Shown piece by piece: positions 53,076 to 61,740 of a stretch of 64,000 nucleotides of DNA. The stretch covers positions 1-64,000 of the forward strand of contig JAZNCN010000005.1 in the NCBI GenBank assembly GCA_045587545.1. Reading direction: 5' to 3'. Each line of letters begins with the position of its first letter. Position 1 is the first letter of the stretch. A model generated the notes under the pieces. That model did not search any database, was not told where the DNA came from, and saw only the letters and a list, made by a program, of their open reading frames with translations. Both the position numbers and the translations under genes were made by a program. Source of the DNA: Caccoplasma_A sp045587545 (lineage in GTDB: Bacteria; Bacteroidota; Bacteroidia; Bacteroidales; G3-4614).

Positions 53076-55217
53076 ATGCAACTGTTTGATTATATTTTTA
53101 ATGTAGGAGGCAATTATACGGCCATAATTAACGGTATGACGGAGGCAACAGGCGATTTTTCCGCTAAGGTTGAGTCTGCCAATAATTGGGTTGGTAAACT
53201 GTCTTCTACACTTGCAGTTGTTGATTTGGCGCGTAATGCTTTTGAACAGATTGACAGTGCAGTAAAAACATTTAACGCAAGTGGAATAACCCTTGACAGC
53301 CAGATGCACGATCTCAGTGCTGTTGCCGGTGTGGTAGGCGAAGACCTTAAAAAGATTGAGGGGTATGCTCGTGAGAGTGCAAAAGCATTCGGTACCGATG
53401 CCGGTGTTGCCGTAGAGGGTTACAAACTTTTGCTTTCGCAATTATCTCCGGAACTTGGAAAATTTCCCGAAGCTTTGCAGGCTATGGGCAACAGCATTCA
53501 GGTAACAAGTAAACTTATGGGTAATGACGGAGTCGCTGCTGTGGAAGTTTTAACAACCGCTATGAACCAGTACGGGGTAAGTCTTGATGACCCAATGGAA
53601 GCCAGCCGGAAAATGGCTGAAATGATGAATGTGATGGCTGCTGCCGGACAGGAGGGAAGTGCAGAACTTCCAGCCATAAAGGTTGCTTTGGAACAGTGCG
53701 GTATGGCTGCAAAGGCTGCAAATGTAAGCTTTGAGGAGACCAATGCCGCTATTCAGGTTTTGGATAAGGCTGGTAAAAAAGGCAGTGAGGGCGGTGTTGC
53801 CTTGCGTAACACTCTTGCAATACTTGGTCAAGGTCGTTTCTTGCCGAAGCAGACACAGGAGGAACTTGCTGCTGCTGGTATCGATATCAACAAACTTGCA
53901 GATACCAGTTTAAGTCTTAAAGACCGTTTAGATATGCTTAAACCGGTCTTAAATGATGCTGCGCTGTTCTCTAAACTTTTCGGTATGGAGAATGCGAACG
54001 CAGCTCGTGCATTGGTGCAAAACAGTGATGAGCTGGGCCGACTGACAACAGCAATCACAGGAACAGCATCGGCGGAGGAGCAGGCAGCTATTGTAATGGA
54101 TAGCTATGCGGAACGCCAAGCTCGCATAAACCAAAAGATAGAGGACTTCAAAATATCCCTTTTCCAAATGACAGGGGACTTTGGTATTTGGGTCGGTGCA
54201 GCAATGGGAATACTCACTCCACTTGCTCAAATAACCCCGTTGTTAATGGCTATGGGTAAAATGATGTCATGGATAAAAGGTTTGCAATGGGCGTCAATGT
54301 GGTCAAGCATTAAGGGCTTTTTGTATGCGAGCCGAATACAGATGCTTATGATGAACAGTGAACTAATAACAGGGCAGTTTGCTTCTAATGGTTTCCTTAT
54401 CAATATAACTCGTGCAACTTTGGCTGTTGTTCGCTTTGCCACAGTAGGAATAATGCAAGGATTGAAAGCCTTAGGTGCATTTGTGCTGTCTCTTGTAACA
54501 GGTGGTGCAACCTCTGCGACATTTGCAACTGTTGCATCCGGCGCTTTCGGAGCATTTAAGTTGGCTGCAACAACTGCGTGTCGTGCGGTCAGTGTGGCAA
54601 TAATGAATATACCGATTATTGGTTGGATTGCGGCTGCTATTGCAGCACTTATTGCCATAGGTGCATACTTCTGGAACACCTCTGCAAAATTCCGTGCAGT
54701 TCTCAAAGGCTTATGGGCTTCATTCAAGGCTGTATTTACGGGTATTGGTGATATGGCAAAACAGGTGTTTGGCGGTATTGGAGACCTTATTAAGGCTGCT
54801 TTTTCTCTTGACGGTGGCGGGATAAAGGCTGCCCTAAATAAAATGAAAGGCGGTTTTGCCGACTATGGCAGTCGGGTAGGCAAGGCATTTAACGATGCTT
54901 ATAATGCCGAAATGGCTGCGTCAAAAGAGGAGCAGGAGAAAAAAGAAAAGGAGGATGATGTACTTGCCGGTATTCCGCAGGTGGAGATCCCGGAAACTCC
55001 TGTAACCCCAGACCCGACAGCCGGCACACTTGGAACAGTCGGAACTGCACCAGCTTCTACCAGCGACAAGGTGAAGAATGTAACGGTGAATATTGAGAAG
55101 CTTGTTGAACGCTTTGAGATACACACCACCAATTTGCAGGGTGACATTTCGCGTGTAAAAGATATGGTAAGCGAAGCCCTGTTATCAGCATTGAACGATG
55201 TAAATTTAGCAACATAA
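53076..55217 (+). CDS. Tail tape measure protein
   Basis: 713 residues. The first 330 form the TMP/TP901-like domain (LDSQMHDLSAVAGVVGEDLK, GKKGSEGGVALRNTLAILGQ), followed by a block of membrane-prone helices (about 370-540) and a low-complexity Pro/Thr-rich stretch before a C-terminal coiled coil. Sets the tail length and may form the DNA channel in the inner membrane. Confidence 0.93.
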   Translation: MQLFDYIFNVGGNYTAIINGMTEATGDFSAKVESANNWVGKLSSTLAVVDLARNAFEQIDSAVKTFNASGITLDSQMHDLSAVAGVVGEDLKKIEGYARESAKAFGTDAGVAVEGYKLLLSQLSPELGKFPEALQAMGNSIQVTSKLMGNDGVAAVEVLTTAMNQYGVSLDDPMEASRKMAEMMNVMAAAGQEGSAELPAIKVALEQCGMAAKAANVSFEETNAAIQVLDKAGKKGSEGGVALRNTLAILGQGRFLPKQTQEELAAAGIDINKLADTSLSLKDRLDMLKPVLNDAALFSKLFGMENANAARALVQNSDELGRLTTAITGTASAEEQAAIVMDSYAERQARINQKIEDFKISLFQMTGDFGIWVGAAMGILTPLAQITPLLMAMGKMMSWIKGLQWASMWSSIKGFLYASRIQMLMMNSELITGQFASNGFLINITRATLAVVRFATVGIMQGLKALGAFVLSLVTGGATSATFATVASGAFGAFKLAATTACRAVSVAIMNIPIIGWIAAAIAALIAIGAYFWNTSAKFRAVLKGLWASFKAVFTGIGDMAKQVFGGIGDLIKAAFSLDGGGIKAALNKMKGGFADYGSRVGKAFNDAYNAEMAASKEEQEKKEKEDDVLAGIPQVEIPETPVTPDPTAGTLGTVGTAPASTSDKVKNVTVNIEKLVERFEIHTTNLQGDISRVKDMVSEALLSALNDVNLAT

Positions 55218-55822
55218 TGTTATTACCTGTAAGTTATACATTTATCGCTGCAAGTGCGGCAATACAAGCAAAAGGTGCCTTGTATCGTTTCAAACCCTCA
55301 CGTACAGGGCAAAACCCATCGTGGGACGGACGCGAAAACAACATCACACCTCACGACCTTACAAGCCCCATAACCGACAAAAGTTTTTGGGAGGGTCGTT
55401 ATGCACTTTGTGAACTGACCTTTGAGAACTCCAAAGGTGAACGTCTTGTGATGAATGACGCCATTGTGGCAATCAGCCGTTCAAAAAATATAGTATCTAC
55501 CCAAATGGTAGGAATGAACGGAACGGTTAAAGAGTATATCAACGACGGAGATTATAACCTCAATATTGTTGTGGGTGTTGCTGCGGTCCGCGATGGTGTT
55601 ATTGTGGACGAGTATCCAGCAGACAATTTGCGTGAGCTTCGCACTTTTCTTGATAACAACGAAGCTTTGAGTGTACACAGCGAATTTCTTGATGTGTTCG
55701 ACATAAACAGCCTTGTTGTAAAGTCCTTTTCCGTGTCGCAAGACACTGCCAGCAACTACCAAAGTGTAAATATTTCGGCAGTCAGTGATGAGGAATACAA
55801 TATTTACAGCACCCACTATTAA
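55217..55822 (+). CDS. Tail/baseplate protein (DUF6046-like)
   Basis: 201 residues; overlaps the tape measure stop by one base. NITPHDLTSPITDKSFWEG and VAISRSKNIVSTQMVGMNGT are typical of the DUF6046 tail proteins of Bacteroidota phages, which sit where Mu has gpN. Probably links the tube to the hub. Confidence 0.75.
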   Translation: MLLPVSYTFIAASAAIQAKGALYRFKPSRTGQNPSWDGRENNITPHDLTSPITDKSFWEGRYALCELTFENSKGERLVMNDAIVAISRSKNIVSTQMVGMNGTVKEYINDGDYNLNIVVGVAAVRDGVIVDEYPADNLRELRTFLDNNEALSVHSEFLDVFDINSLVVKSFSVSQDTASNYQSVNISAVSDEEYNIYSTHY

Positions 55823-55858
55823 ACAGCATTTAATAACCTATTAAACAACATTCAACCG

Positions 55859-56815
55859 ATGTATAGACTAACGTCCAAAATAGAGATTACAGGGGCAAAG
55901 ACTTGGCAACTTAACAAGGTTACGGAGGTAGAAATCAATCTCGATACCGAGCAACTTACCGACACCTGTAAAATCACCCTACCCAAACGTATAAAATGGG
56001 ACGGTGTGGCCGATACTCCTGTGCGTCGTGGAGATGCTGTTAAAGTTTGGTTGGGCTACGATGATGATTTGCAGTTGGCATTTACTGGATATATTCGAGA
56101 TGTAGGTTTCAAGACTCCCGTTGTGCTTACTTGTGAGGATGAAATGTTCAAGTTGAAGCAACAGACCACAGTTAAAAAGGCATACAAAAGTGTCAGTATT
56201 GAAACTCTACTGAAAGACCAAGGCATCAGCTACAAACTCAATGTTATGGGAGAACAAAGTCTTGGGCAGTATCGTGTAACAGCCGACACGGTAGCCTCCT
56301 TGTTAGGTCACTTACACGAGAATGGAATACGCAGTTTTTTTCGATATGAGAATGGTGAGCCTGTTTTGTATTGTGGAGTTCTATTTGAAAGAGGGGGGAA
56401 CCCTACCCAAGTATTTGCCACTGGAGTAAATATAATCAGCGACCAGAACCTCGAACAGCAGCAGTCTGAAAATATTCGTTTGCGTGTCAAAGCAATCTCC
56501 TTGCTACCGAACAATAAGAAAATTAAGGTTGAAGTGGGCGATGCCGATGGAGAACACCGCACACTGCACACCTATAATAAGACGGAAAGCGAACTCAAAG
56601 CGTGGGCAGAACAGGAAATAAAACGATTAAAACGTAACGGTTTGAAGGGTAGTTTTACCACGTTTGGGGCCAAACTCGTTGATAAATTGACCGCAATAGG
56701 AATAAAGATAGATGGTGTAAAAAAAGGGGTGTATCAAGTTCAAAAGAATGTAATAAAATATGGCACAGGCGGTTTCCGTCAAGAAATAACTCTCGGTTTT
56801 AAAATATCTGAATAA
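55859..56815 (+). CDS. Baseplate hub protein (Mu gpP / late control D-like)
   Basis: 318 residues. Features include KVWLGYDDDLQLAFTGYIRD, VVLTCEDEMFKLKQ and a lysine-rich C-terminal part, matching gp27-like hub proteins. Its last base overlaps the spike gene start. Confidence 0.85.
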   Translation: MYRLTSKIEITGAKTWQLNKVTEVEINLDTEQLTDTCKITLPKRIKWDGVADTPVRRGDAVKVWLGYDDDLQLAFTGYIRDVGFKTPVVLTCEDEMFKLKQQTTVKKAYKSVSIETLLKDQGISYKLNVMGEQSLGQYRVTADTVASLLGHLHENGIRSFFRYENGEPVLYCGVLFERGGNPTQVFATGVNIISDQNLEQQQSENIRLRVKAISLLPNNKKIKVEVGDADGEHRTLHTYNKTESELKAWAEQEIKRLKRNGLKGSFTTFGAKLVDKLTAIGIKIDGVKKGVYQVQKNVIKYGTGGFRQEITLGFKISE

Positions 56816-57432
56816 TGAGCAATATCGCAGACGCAATTCGCCAAATGGCACAAGGTGGCAGGCAGACAGTCAGCCTTATATGTACAGTTGATTCGGTGGA
56901 TAAGGAAGCACGCACAGTTGACTGCACTCCCCTCGATGAGGGAGCACCACTTCTTGGCGTAAACTTGCAAGCCAATCAAGGCAGTAACTTCGGTGTTGTT
57001 GTATTTCCACGCGTTGGGAGTTTCGTTGTTGTTGGTTTCGTTGCCGATGGCAGTGCTGGTGTAATACTTATGACAGATGACATTGAAAGTATTGAGGTGG
57101 TTGTTAGCGATACTACCTCAAGGGCAGTGATTGACGAAGAGGGTATGCGTATTAATGTAGGAGAATCAATTACTGCAGAACTTAACACTGAAGGAATAAT
57201 CTTTAATGGTGGAGAATTGCGCGGACTTGTTAAAATCGCTGAGTTGGAGAATAATCTGAATCAACTTAAAAGTTATGTCGAAACAATGAAAACAGCAGTT
57301 AGTTCAGGATTAAAAGCCGTAGGCGTATCAACACTGGCCAATGGACCAGCAGGAGCATCTTCATTTGATGGAGCAATGTCTGGTTGTATTATCAAATTTG
57401 ACGATATGGAAAATAAAAAGATAAAACAATGA
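56815..57432 (+). CDS. Baseplate spike protein (gpV / Mu gp45-like)
   Basis: 205 residues. An OB-fold (about 18-80: VSLICTVDSVDKEARTVDCT, FPRVGSFVVVGFV) followed by a beta-helical needle (VVSDTTSRAVIDEEGMRINV) and a coiled segment. It pierces the outer membrane. Overlaps the next gene by 4 bp. Confidence 0.87.
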   Translation: MSNIADAIRQMAQGGRQTVSLICTVDSVDKEARTVDCTPLDEGAPLLGVNLQANQGSNFGVVVFPRVGSFVVVGFVADGSAGVILMTDDIESIEVVVSDTTSRAVIDEEGMRINVGESITAELNTEGIIFNGGELRGLVKIAELENNLNQLKSYVETMKTAVSSGLKAVGVSTLANGPAGASSFDGAMSGCIIKFDDMENKKIKQ

Positions 57433-57704
57433 AAGGGATATTAATAGATACTTTAACAGGCGACCTGATGATTACTAAGCATAGTTTGCAACTCGGTGAT
57501 ACAGAACATCAGGTTGTGGAACTGCTACTTAAAACCGCTCCCGGCGATTGGAAAGAAACCCCGATGCTTGGTGCTGATGCACGTAGTTTGTTAGGAGGTA
57601 ACATAGATCCTTTTTGGACCGGACGCGCAAAAAAAATGATTAAAGCTGCAGGCGTAGAGGTGAAAAATGTAAAATACAACGAAGGAATAATAACGATTGA
57701 ATAA
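57429..57704 (+). CDS. Baseplate wedge protein (gp25 / Mu gp46-like)
   Basis: 91 residues with LIDTLTGDLMITKHSLQLGD and LLLKTAPGDWKETPMLGAD, typical of the gp25/W family that starts sheath assembly. Confidence 0.85.
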   Translation: MKGILIDTLTGDLMITKHSLQLGDTEHQVVELLLKTAPGDWKETPMLGADARSLLGGNIDPFWTGRAKKMIKAAGVEVKNVKYNEGIITIE

Positions 57705-58006
57705 TGAATATAGTAGCACAAGACCGTCAAACACTATTAGATATACAATTGATAACCTCTGGCAGTATTGAGGGTATTATGGAATTGTGTGAGCTTAACA
57801 ATTTATCGCTTACTGCAGATATAGAGGACGGGCAAGTAATAACAAGAACCCCAATTATAAACTCTAAAATAGTAACCGCATACGCTAACCAAAAAATATC
57901 CCCAGCAACAGCTATAACTGATGCAGAACTCAAAAAGATATTAGGGGATAACTTACTTGGAGGTATTGGTTATTGGACTATTGAAGTTGATTTTAAAATA
58001 CAGTAG
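57704..58006 (+). CDS. LysM-like tail protein
   Basis: 100 residues. MNIVAQDRQTLLDIQLITSG and MELCELNNLSLTADIEDGQV follow a LysM pattern, as in tail protein X. Overlaps the wedge gene by one base. Likely a baseplate/hub part. Confidence 0.65.
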   Translation: MNIVAQDRQTLLDIQLITSGSIEGIMELCELNNLSLTADIEDGQVITRTPIINSKIVTAYANQKISPATAITDAELKKILGDNLLGGIGYWTIEVDFKIQ

Positions 58007-58009
58007 ATT

Positions 58010-58891
58010 ATGGCAAGAACAATCGAGGAAATTAAGTATGCAATAACCTCTGAATGGTTAAGAAACGAGCACCTGAGGGAGGCGTATGAAATTAAAGATG
58101 GTGCAACATGGGAGGATACATTCTCCAATGTTAGTATAGAAAATTTAATATGTTATGTTATGGCAGTTGCACTATGGGTTCACGAGAAACTTTTCGACAT
58201 TCATAGAAAAGAGGTTGATGATTATATACTACAAATGAAACCTCACTCTTTGCGATGGTATGTGAGTAAGGCAAAATTGTATCGTTTGGGGCAATCGCTG
58301 ATAGAGGGAACAGATACATACCCGAATACTAAAAATGACGGGAGTTTGTATAGTGAAACTGAAATCTCGGCAATGCAACCTGTAAAATTTGCTTCAGCTT
58401 CAGAAAGTCGGGGACTTATATATATAAAAGTAGCAACAGATAAAGAAGGGGGCAAAGCTCCTCTCTCTGCCGAGCACATAGCAGGTCTTAGGAACTATCT
58501 TAATGAGATAAAGGATGCGGGTGTCCAAATATCATTAATTAATGAGCAAGGTTGTAAATTAAGAGCAGAGATTGATATATTATACGATCCTATGGTGCTT
58601 GGACCATCAGGTAAAAATCTATATACAGGGAATAACAATATAGAACAAGTAATTAAAAATTATATAGAAAATCTACCATTTAACGGAGAGTTCCGAAAGA
58701 GTGAACTAACCGATAGGCTTCAAGCAGTAGAGGGAGTTGTTATACCTGATCTGAAATCTGTAGAGGAGAGTTACGACGGAATTAATTATGATGAAATTAC
58801 CCTCAAAAGTGTACCATACGCAGGGTATTATGTTTATGACTCTGACTTGGTAAAAATAAATTATATAGCCTATGAATATACAAGTAATTGA
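58010..58891 (+). CDS. Baseplate J-like wedge protein (Mu gp47-like)
   Basis: 293 residues; LRWYVSKAKLYRLGQSLIEG in the N-terminal half, then a J-like core with LSAEHIAGLRNYLNEIKDAG and FNGEFRKSELTDRLQAVEGV. Overlaps the next gene by 20 bp. Confidence 0.82.
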   Translation: MARTIEEIKYAITSEWLRNEHLREAYEIKDGATWEDTFSNVSIENLICYVMAVALWVHEKLFDIHRKEVDDYILQMKPHSLRWYVSKAKLYRLGQSLIEGTDTYPNTKNDGSLYSETEISAMQPVKFASASESRGLIYIKVATDKEGGKAPLSAEHIAGLRNYLNEIKDAGVQISLINEQGCKLRAEIDILYDPMVLGPSGKNLYTGNNNIEQVIKNYIENLPFNGEFRKSELTDRLQAVEGVVIPDLKSVEESYDGINYDEITLKSVPYAGYYVYDSDLVKINYIAYEYTSN

Positions 58892-59390
58892 TTTTAGAAA
58901 GTTGGCAGCACTGATAATCCCTCCAACTTTACGGCAGACTAAGATTGTTAGTATATTACTCTCTTTGATAGCCCCATTGCGAGAGTTGAGCGACCAAAGA
59001 GATACATTGCGAGTAAAAACAATGACTGAACTACAATATAATGGGCAAGTCTGTTATTTGCGAGCAGCATTAAATAAGTTATTCGGAAAAAGTCGGGAAG
59101 ATGGTTTTGAGGTTCAAACTATAGAGGGGAACGGGGAATATGTAATGATTTACGATGAGACCGATTATTTATCTATGCGACATCCAATTCTCAAACGTGA
59201 ACCTGATATATTGACTATTTACGGAGAAGACCAGATAATTATTGCTTATGATTTTGTGGTGTATTGCCCGACTGATGTGTTTTTTGAGAAAAAAAGCAAG
59301 ATGCCACAAGTAAGAAAAATTGTTGAGAAATATAGATTGTGTTCAAGATTACCGAATTTTAAAGATAAAACTGATTATGAATTTAGCTAA
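58872..59390 (+). CDS. Baseplate/tail protein (Mu gp48/gpI position)
   Basis: 172 residues; IIPPTLRQTKIVSILLSLIA followed by a beta-rich domain. Position between baseplate J and the collar fibre suggests the baseplate-fibre connector. Family not certain. Confidence 0.65.
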   Translation: MNIQVIDFRKLAALIIPPTLRQTKIVSILLSLIAPLRELSDQRDTLRVKTMTELQYNGQVCYLRAALNKLFGKSREDGFEVQTIEGNGEYVMIYDETDYLSMRHPILKREPDILTIYGEDQIIIAYDFVVYCPTDVFFEKKSKMPQVRKIVEKYRLCSRLPNFKDKTDYEFS

Positions 59391-60168
59391 CTATTTAAAT
59401 GGGAAAAATAAATATCCCTTATCAACACAGGCGTTGGATTTTATCCAAGAACAAATCAAACTCATATATCGTATTACTGATTTATATGGGAAAAATTACA
59501 TACTCCGTTTGCCCGACAGTTCAACTGATGGATTAATTGTTGTTAATGGAGAGTTGATGCCATTGCGCATCTCTTCTGATAGCACAATAGATGCTCAGTA
59601 TATTAAAGTAGAAGAGACACAAACAGATGTCAATGCGATAGGTGAGGTGTATAGTGGGCTACGAACATATAGGGCAGCATATTATACCAATACAGCAGAA
59701 GATAATTTTGTTGCAAGTAACTTTCAATTTGTAACTAAAATAGAGGAAGTGATAAGAACCCTCCAAAGTGTAAGTTCTGTTCCTGTCGGTTGTATAATGA
59801 TGTGGAGTGGTACTATAAATGCCATACCTAATGATTATGCTCTTTGCAATGGAGAAAACGGAACTCCTGACCTCAGAGATAAATTTATAGTAGGAGCAGG
59901 TAGCAGATATTCCGTAGGTGATACAGGAGGAGAGGACTCCCATTTGCTTACAGCTTCAGAAAGCGGTGTCGCTTCACACTCTCATGAATATCAATATCCG
60001 ATATTTGACGGAACTGGTTTCTCGGCTCAACATGGCTCTGGAGAAATTGTTCAAACCGGTACACAAGCCCAATATTCCAATACTGGGAGTCATGAAGCTC
60101 CTGCCCAAAAAGCACACGAAAATAGACCACCATATTATGCTCTCGCATATATTATGAAGTATAAATAA
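59377..60168 (+). CDS. Tail collar-domain fibre protein
   Basis: 263 residues from the ATG at 59377 (overlapping the previous gene by 14 bp; a longer frame upstream is unlikely). The C-terminal half has the phage tail collar domain: VPVGCIMMWSGTINAIPNDY, LCNGENGTPDLRDKFIVGAG, SHSHEYQYP and ENRPPYYALAYIMK. A short fibre or base of the receptor-binding apparatus. Confidence 0.87.
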   Translation: MNLANYLNGKNKYPLSTQALDFIQEQIKLIYRITDLYGKNYILRLPDSSTDGLIVVNGELMPLRISSDSTIDAQYIKVEETQTDVNAIGEVYSGLRTYRAAYYTNTAEDNFVASNFQFVTKIEEVIRTLQSVSSVPVGCIMMWSGTINAIPNDYALCNGENGTPDLRDKFIVGAGSRYSVGDTGGEDSHLLTASESGVASHSHEYQYPIFDGTGFSAQHGSGEIVQTGTQAQYSNTGSHEAPAQKAHENRPPYYALAYIMKYK

Positions 60169-60176
60169 AATTGACA

Positions 60177-61289
60177 ATGGAAAAGGATATACTTAAAAAT
60201 TGGTTTTCTAAAGGGAAAAAACCAACAGGGGAGCAGTTCGCCACACTTATTGACAGCATGGCATCTGTTGAGGAATTAACCACGTTAATTCAATCTATTA
60301 CTAATGGTGAAATCGGAGGTATGACACAGGAACAGCAGGAAGCATTTAAGGAGTTGCAGGAGATGTTTAGTGTTGATGCCGAAAACAACCTATTGAAAAT
60401 AAAGGTTGGTAATGGCGATACCTATGTATCTTCAATAACCAAATTGGAAGCACCTCAAGCCCCTATTTTTGCTACTGCCACACCCGAACATATAACTACA
60501 GCAACTAATATAGACATTAAAATTACCCAACAAACAGCAGGTAGTGATGTTTATTACACAATTGACGGTACTGATCCGAAAAATGGCACAAAGGCAATAT
60601 TAGTAAATGGAGTAGCAACTATTCAATTGCCAGTTAGTAAAACAGAAGCAAGTAGCATATATCAAGTAAAGGCTATATCAAAGAAAAATGGTTTATGGTC
60701 TGTTGCTTCAACCAAAGAATATACAACAAAAAGAAAATTATCGGCTCCAGCCATAAGTGTAGGAGGCACAGATTACGACCAAACAAGGCAGGTAACAATT
60801 ACCCATGCAGTGCAAGGGGTTACTATATATTACACAACCGATGGAACAACTCCTTCAACAAGTTCTAATGTATATCAAGGGCAAATGTCGTTGATTGGTG
60901 ATTGGAAAGACATTACAATTAAAGCCATTGCAGTATGTAGTGATTGGGAAACAAGTGAAGTACAATCACAAACAAAAATGTTTGGATTTCCTATTATAAA
61001 ATTTGGCTTTATATCAACTAATAGCATAACTGCCGAAGATATAGTTGCATTTGTAGGATCTAAATCAACCCAAACATTACCTACTCAAATTAGTGCAATT
61101 AATGATGCCATAGGTAAATATTTGTGGTTATGTGTTCCAAAAACATTATCGGTTAGTTTGACTGATTGTAAGTCCGGTGGTTTTCAATTTGGCTGGAAGA
61201 ATCCGGTAATAGTAGGTAATTATAAGTGTTACAGAAGTTACAACGATAGTGGACTATCAGCAGGAGAATGGATTATTGACCTTAAATAA
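60177..61289 (+). CDS. Tail appendage with two chitobiase-C-like beta-sandwich repeats
   Basis: 370 residues from ATG 60177. N-terminal helical part (LKNWFSKGKKPTGEQFATLI) binds the baseplate in similar fibres. Two immunoglobulin-like repeats carry VYYTIDGTDP and IYYTTDGTTPS, the CHB_HEX_C_1 signature. A C-terminal beta domain may meet the host surface. Confidence 0.75.
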   Translation: MEKDILKNWFSKGKKPTGEQFATLIDSMASVEELTTLIQSITNGEIGGMTQEQQEAFKELQEMFSVDAENNLLKIKVGNGDTYVSSITKLEAPQAPIFATATPEHITTATNIDIKITQQTAGSDVYYTIDGTDPKNGTKAILVNGVATIQLPVSKTEASSIYQVKAISKKNGLWSVASTKEYTTKRKLSAPAISVGGTDYDQTRQVTITHAVQGVTIYYTTDGTTPSTSSNVYQGQMSLIGDWKDITIKAIAVCSDWETSEVQSQTKMFGFPIIKFGFISTNSITAEDIVAFVGSKSTQTLPTQISAINDAIGKYLWLCVPKTLSVSLTDCKSGGFQFGWKNPVIVGNYKCYRSYNDSGLSAGEWIIDLK

Positions 61290-61297
61290 GTACAGTT

Positions 61298-61726
61298 ATG
61301 GCTATAAAAATTGCAGACAAATTAGAGGCGGGTGCAGGTGATGGTGTATTAGCCGATACAGCCCAAATCAAGGACGGACCTCTATCTAAAACACAAGAAG
61401 AGATTAACAACCACGTTGTAAACGGCGAAGTTTTAATTAATGGTGAGTGGGTTCCGCCCATAAAAGACAAATCCTATACGTTGGATTTCGGTACCGCAGG
61501 AGAGATAATACAGGATATCAATTTGGAGGGGGCAATAACCATTAACCGCATAGTAAAAAGTAATGTGGTAAGTCTTAAAGTAAGTTATGGGAGTGTATTG
61601 CAACAGGAGATAACAGATGCCGACCTCCCCATAGAGATAGCAGATGGTTTAACCCTTACATGGGAAATAGTTCGTGAAGCAGAGGGGCAACCTGCATGCG
61701 TTGGAATAAAATTTGTAAAAATTTAA
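61298..61726 (+). CDS. Small fibre-associated protein
   Basis: 142 residues. The first 55 resemble a fibre attachment segment (KLEAGAGDGVLADTAQIKDG), the rest is a compact beta domain. Located between two fibre genes. Confidence 0.6.
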   Translation: MAIKIADKLEAGAGDGVLADTAQIKDGPLSKTQEEINNHVVNGEVLINGEWVPPIKDKSYTLDFGTAGEIIQDINLEGAITINRIVKSNVVSLKVSYGSVLQQEITDADLPIEIADGLTLTWEIVREAEGQPACVGIKFVKI

Positions 61727-61740
61727 ACAGTGATTAAACA

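Noticed and set aside
53498..53831. Minus ORFs opposite the tape measure gene
   Set aside because: Antisense shadows of a strongly supported tape measure protein.
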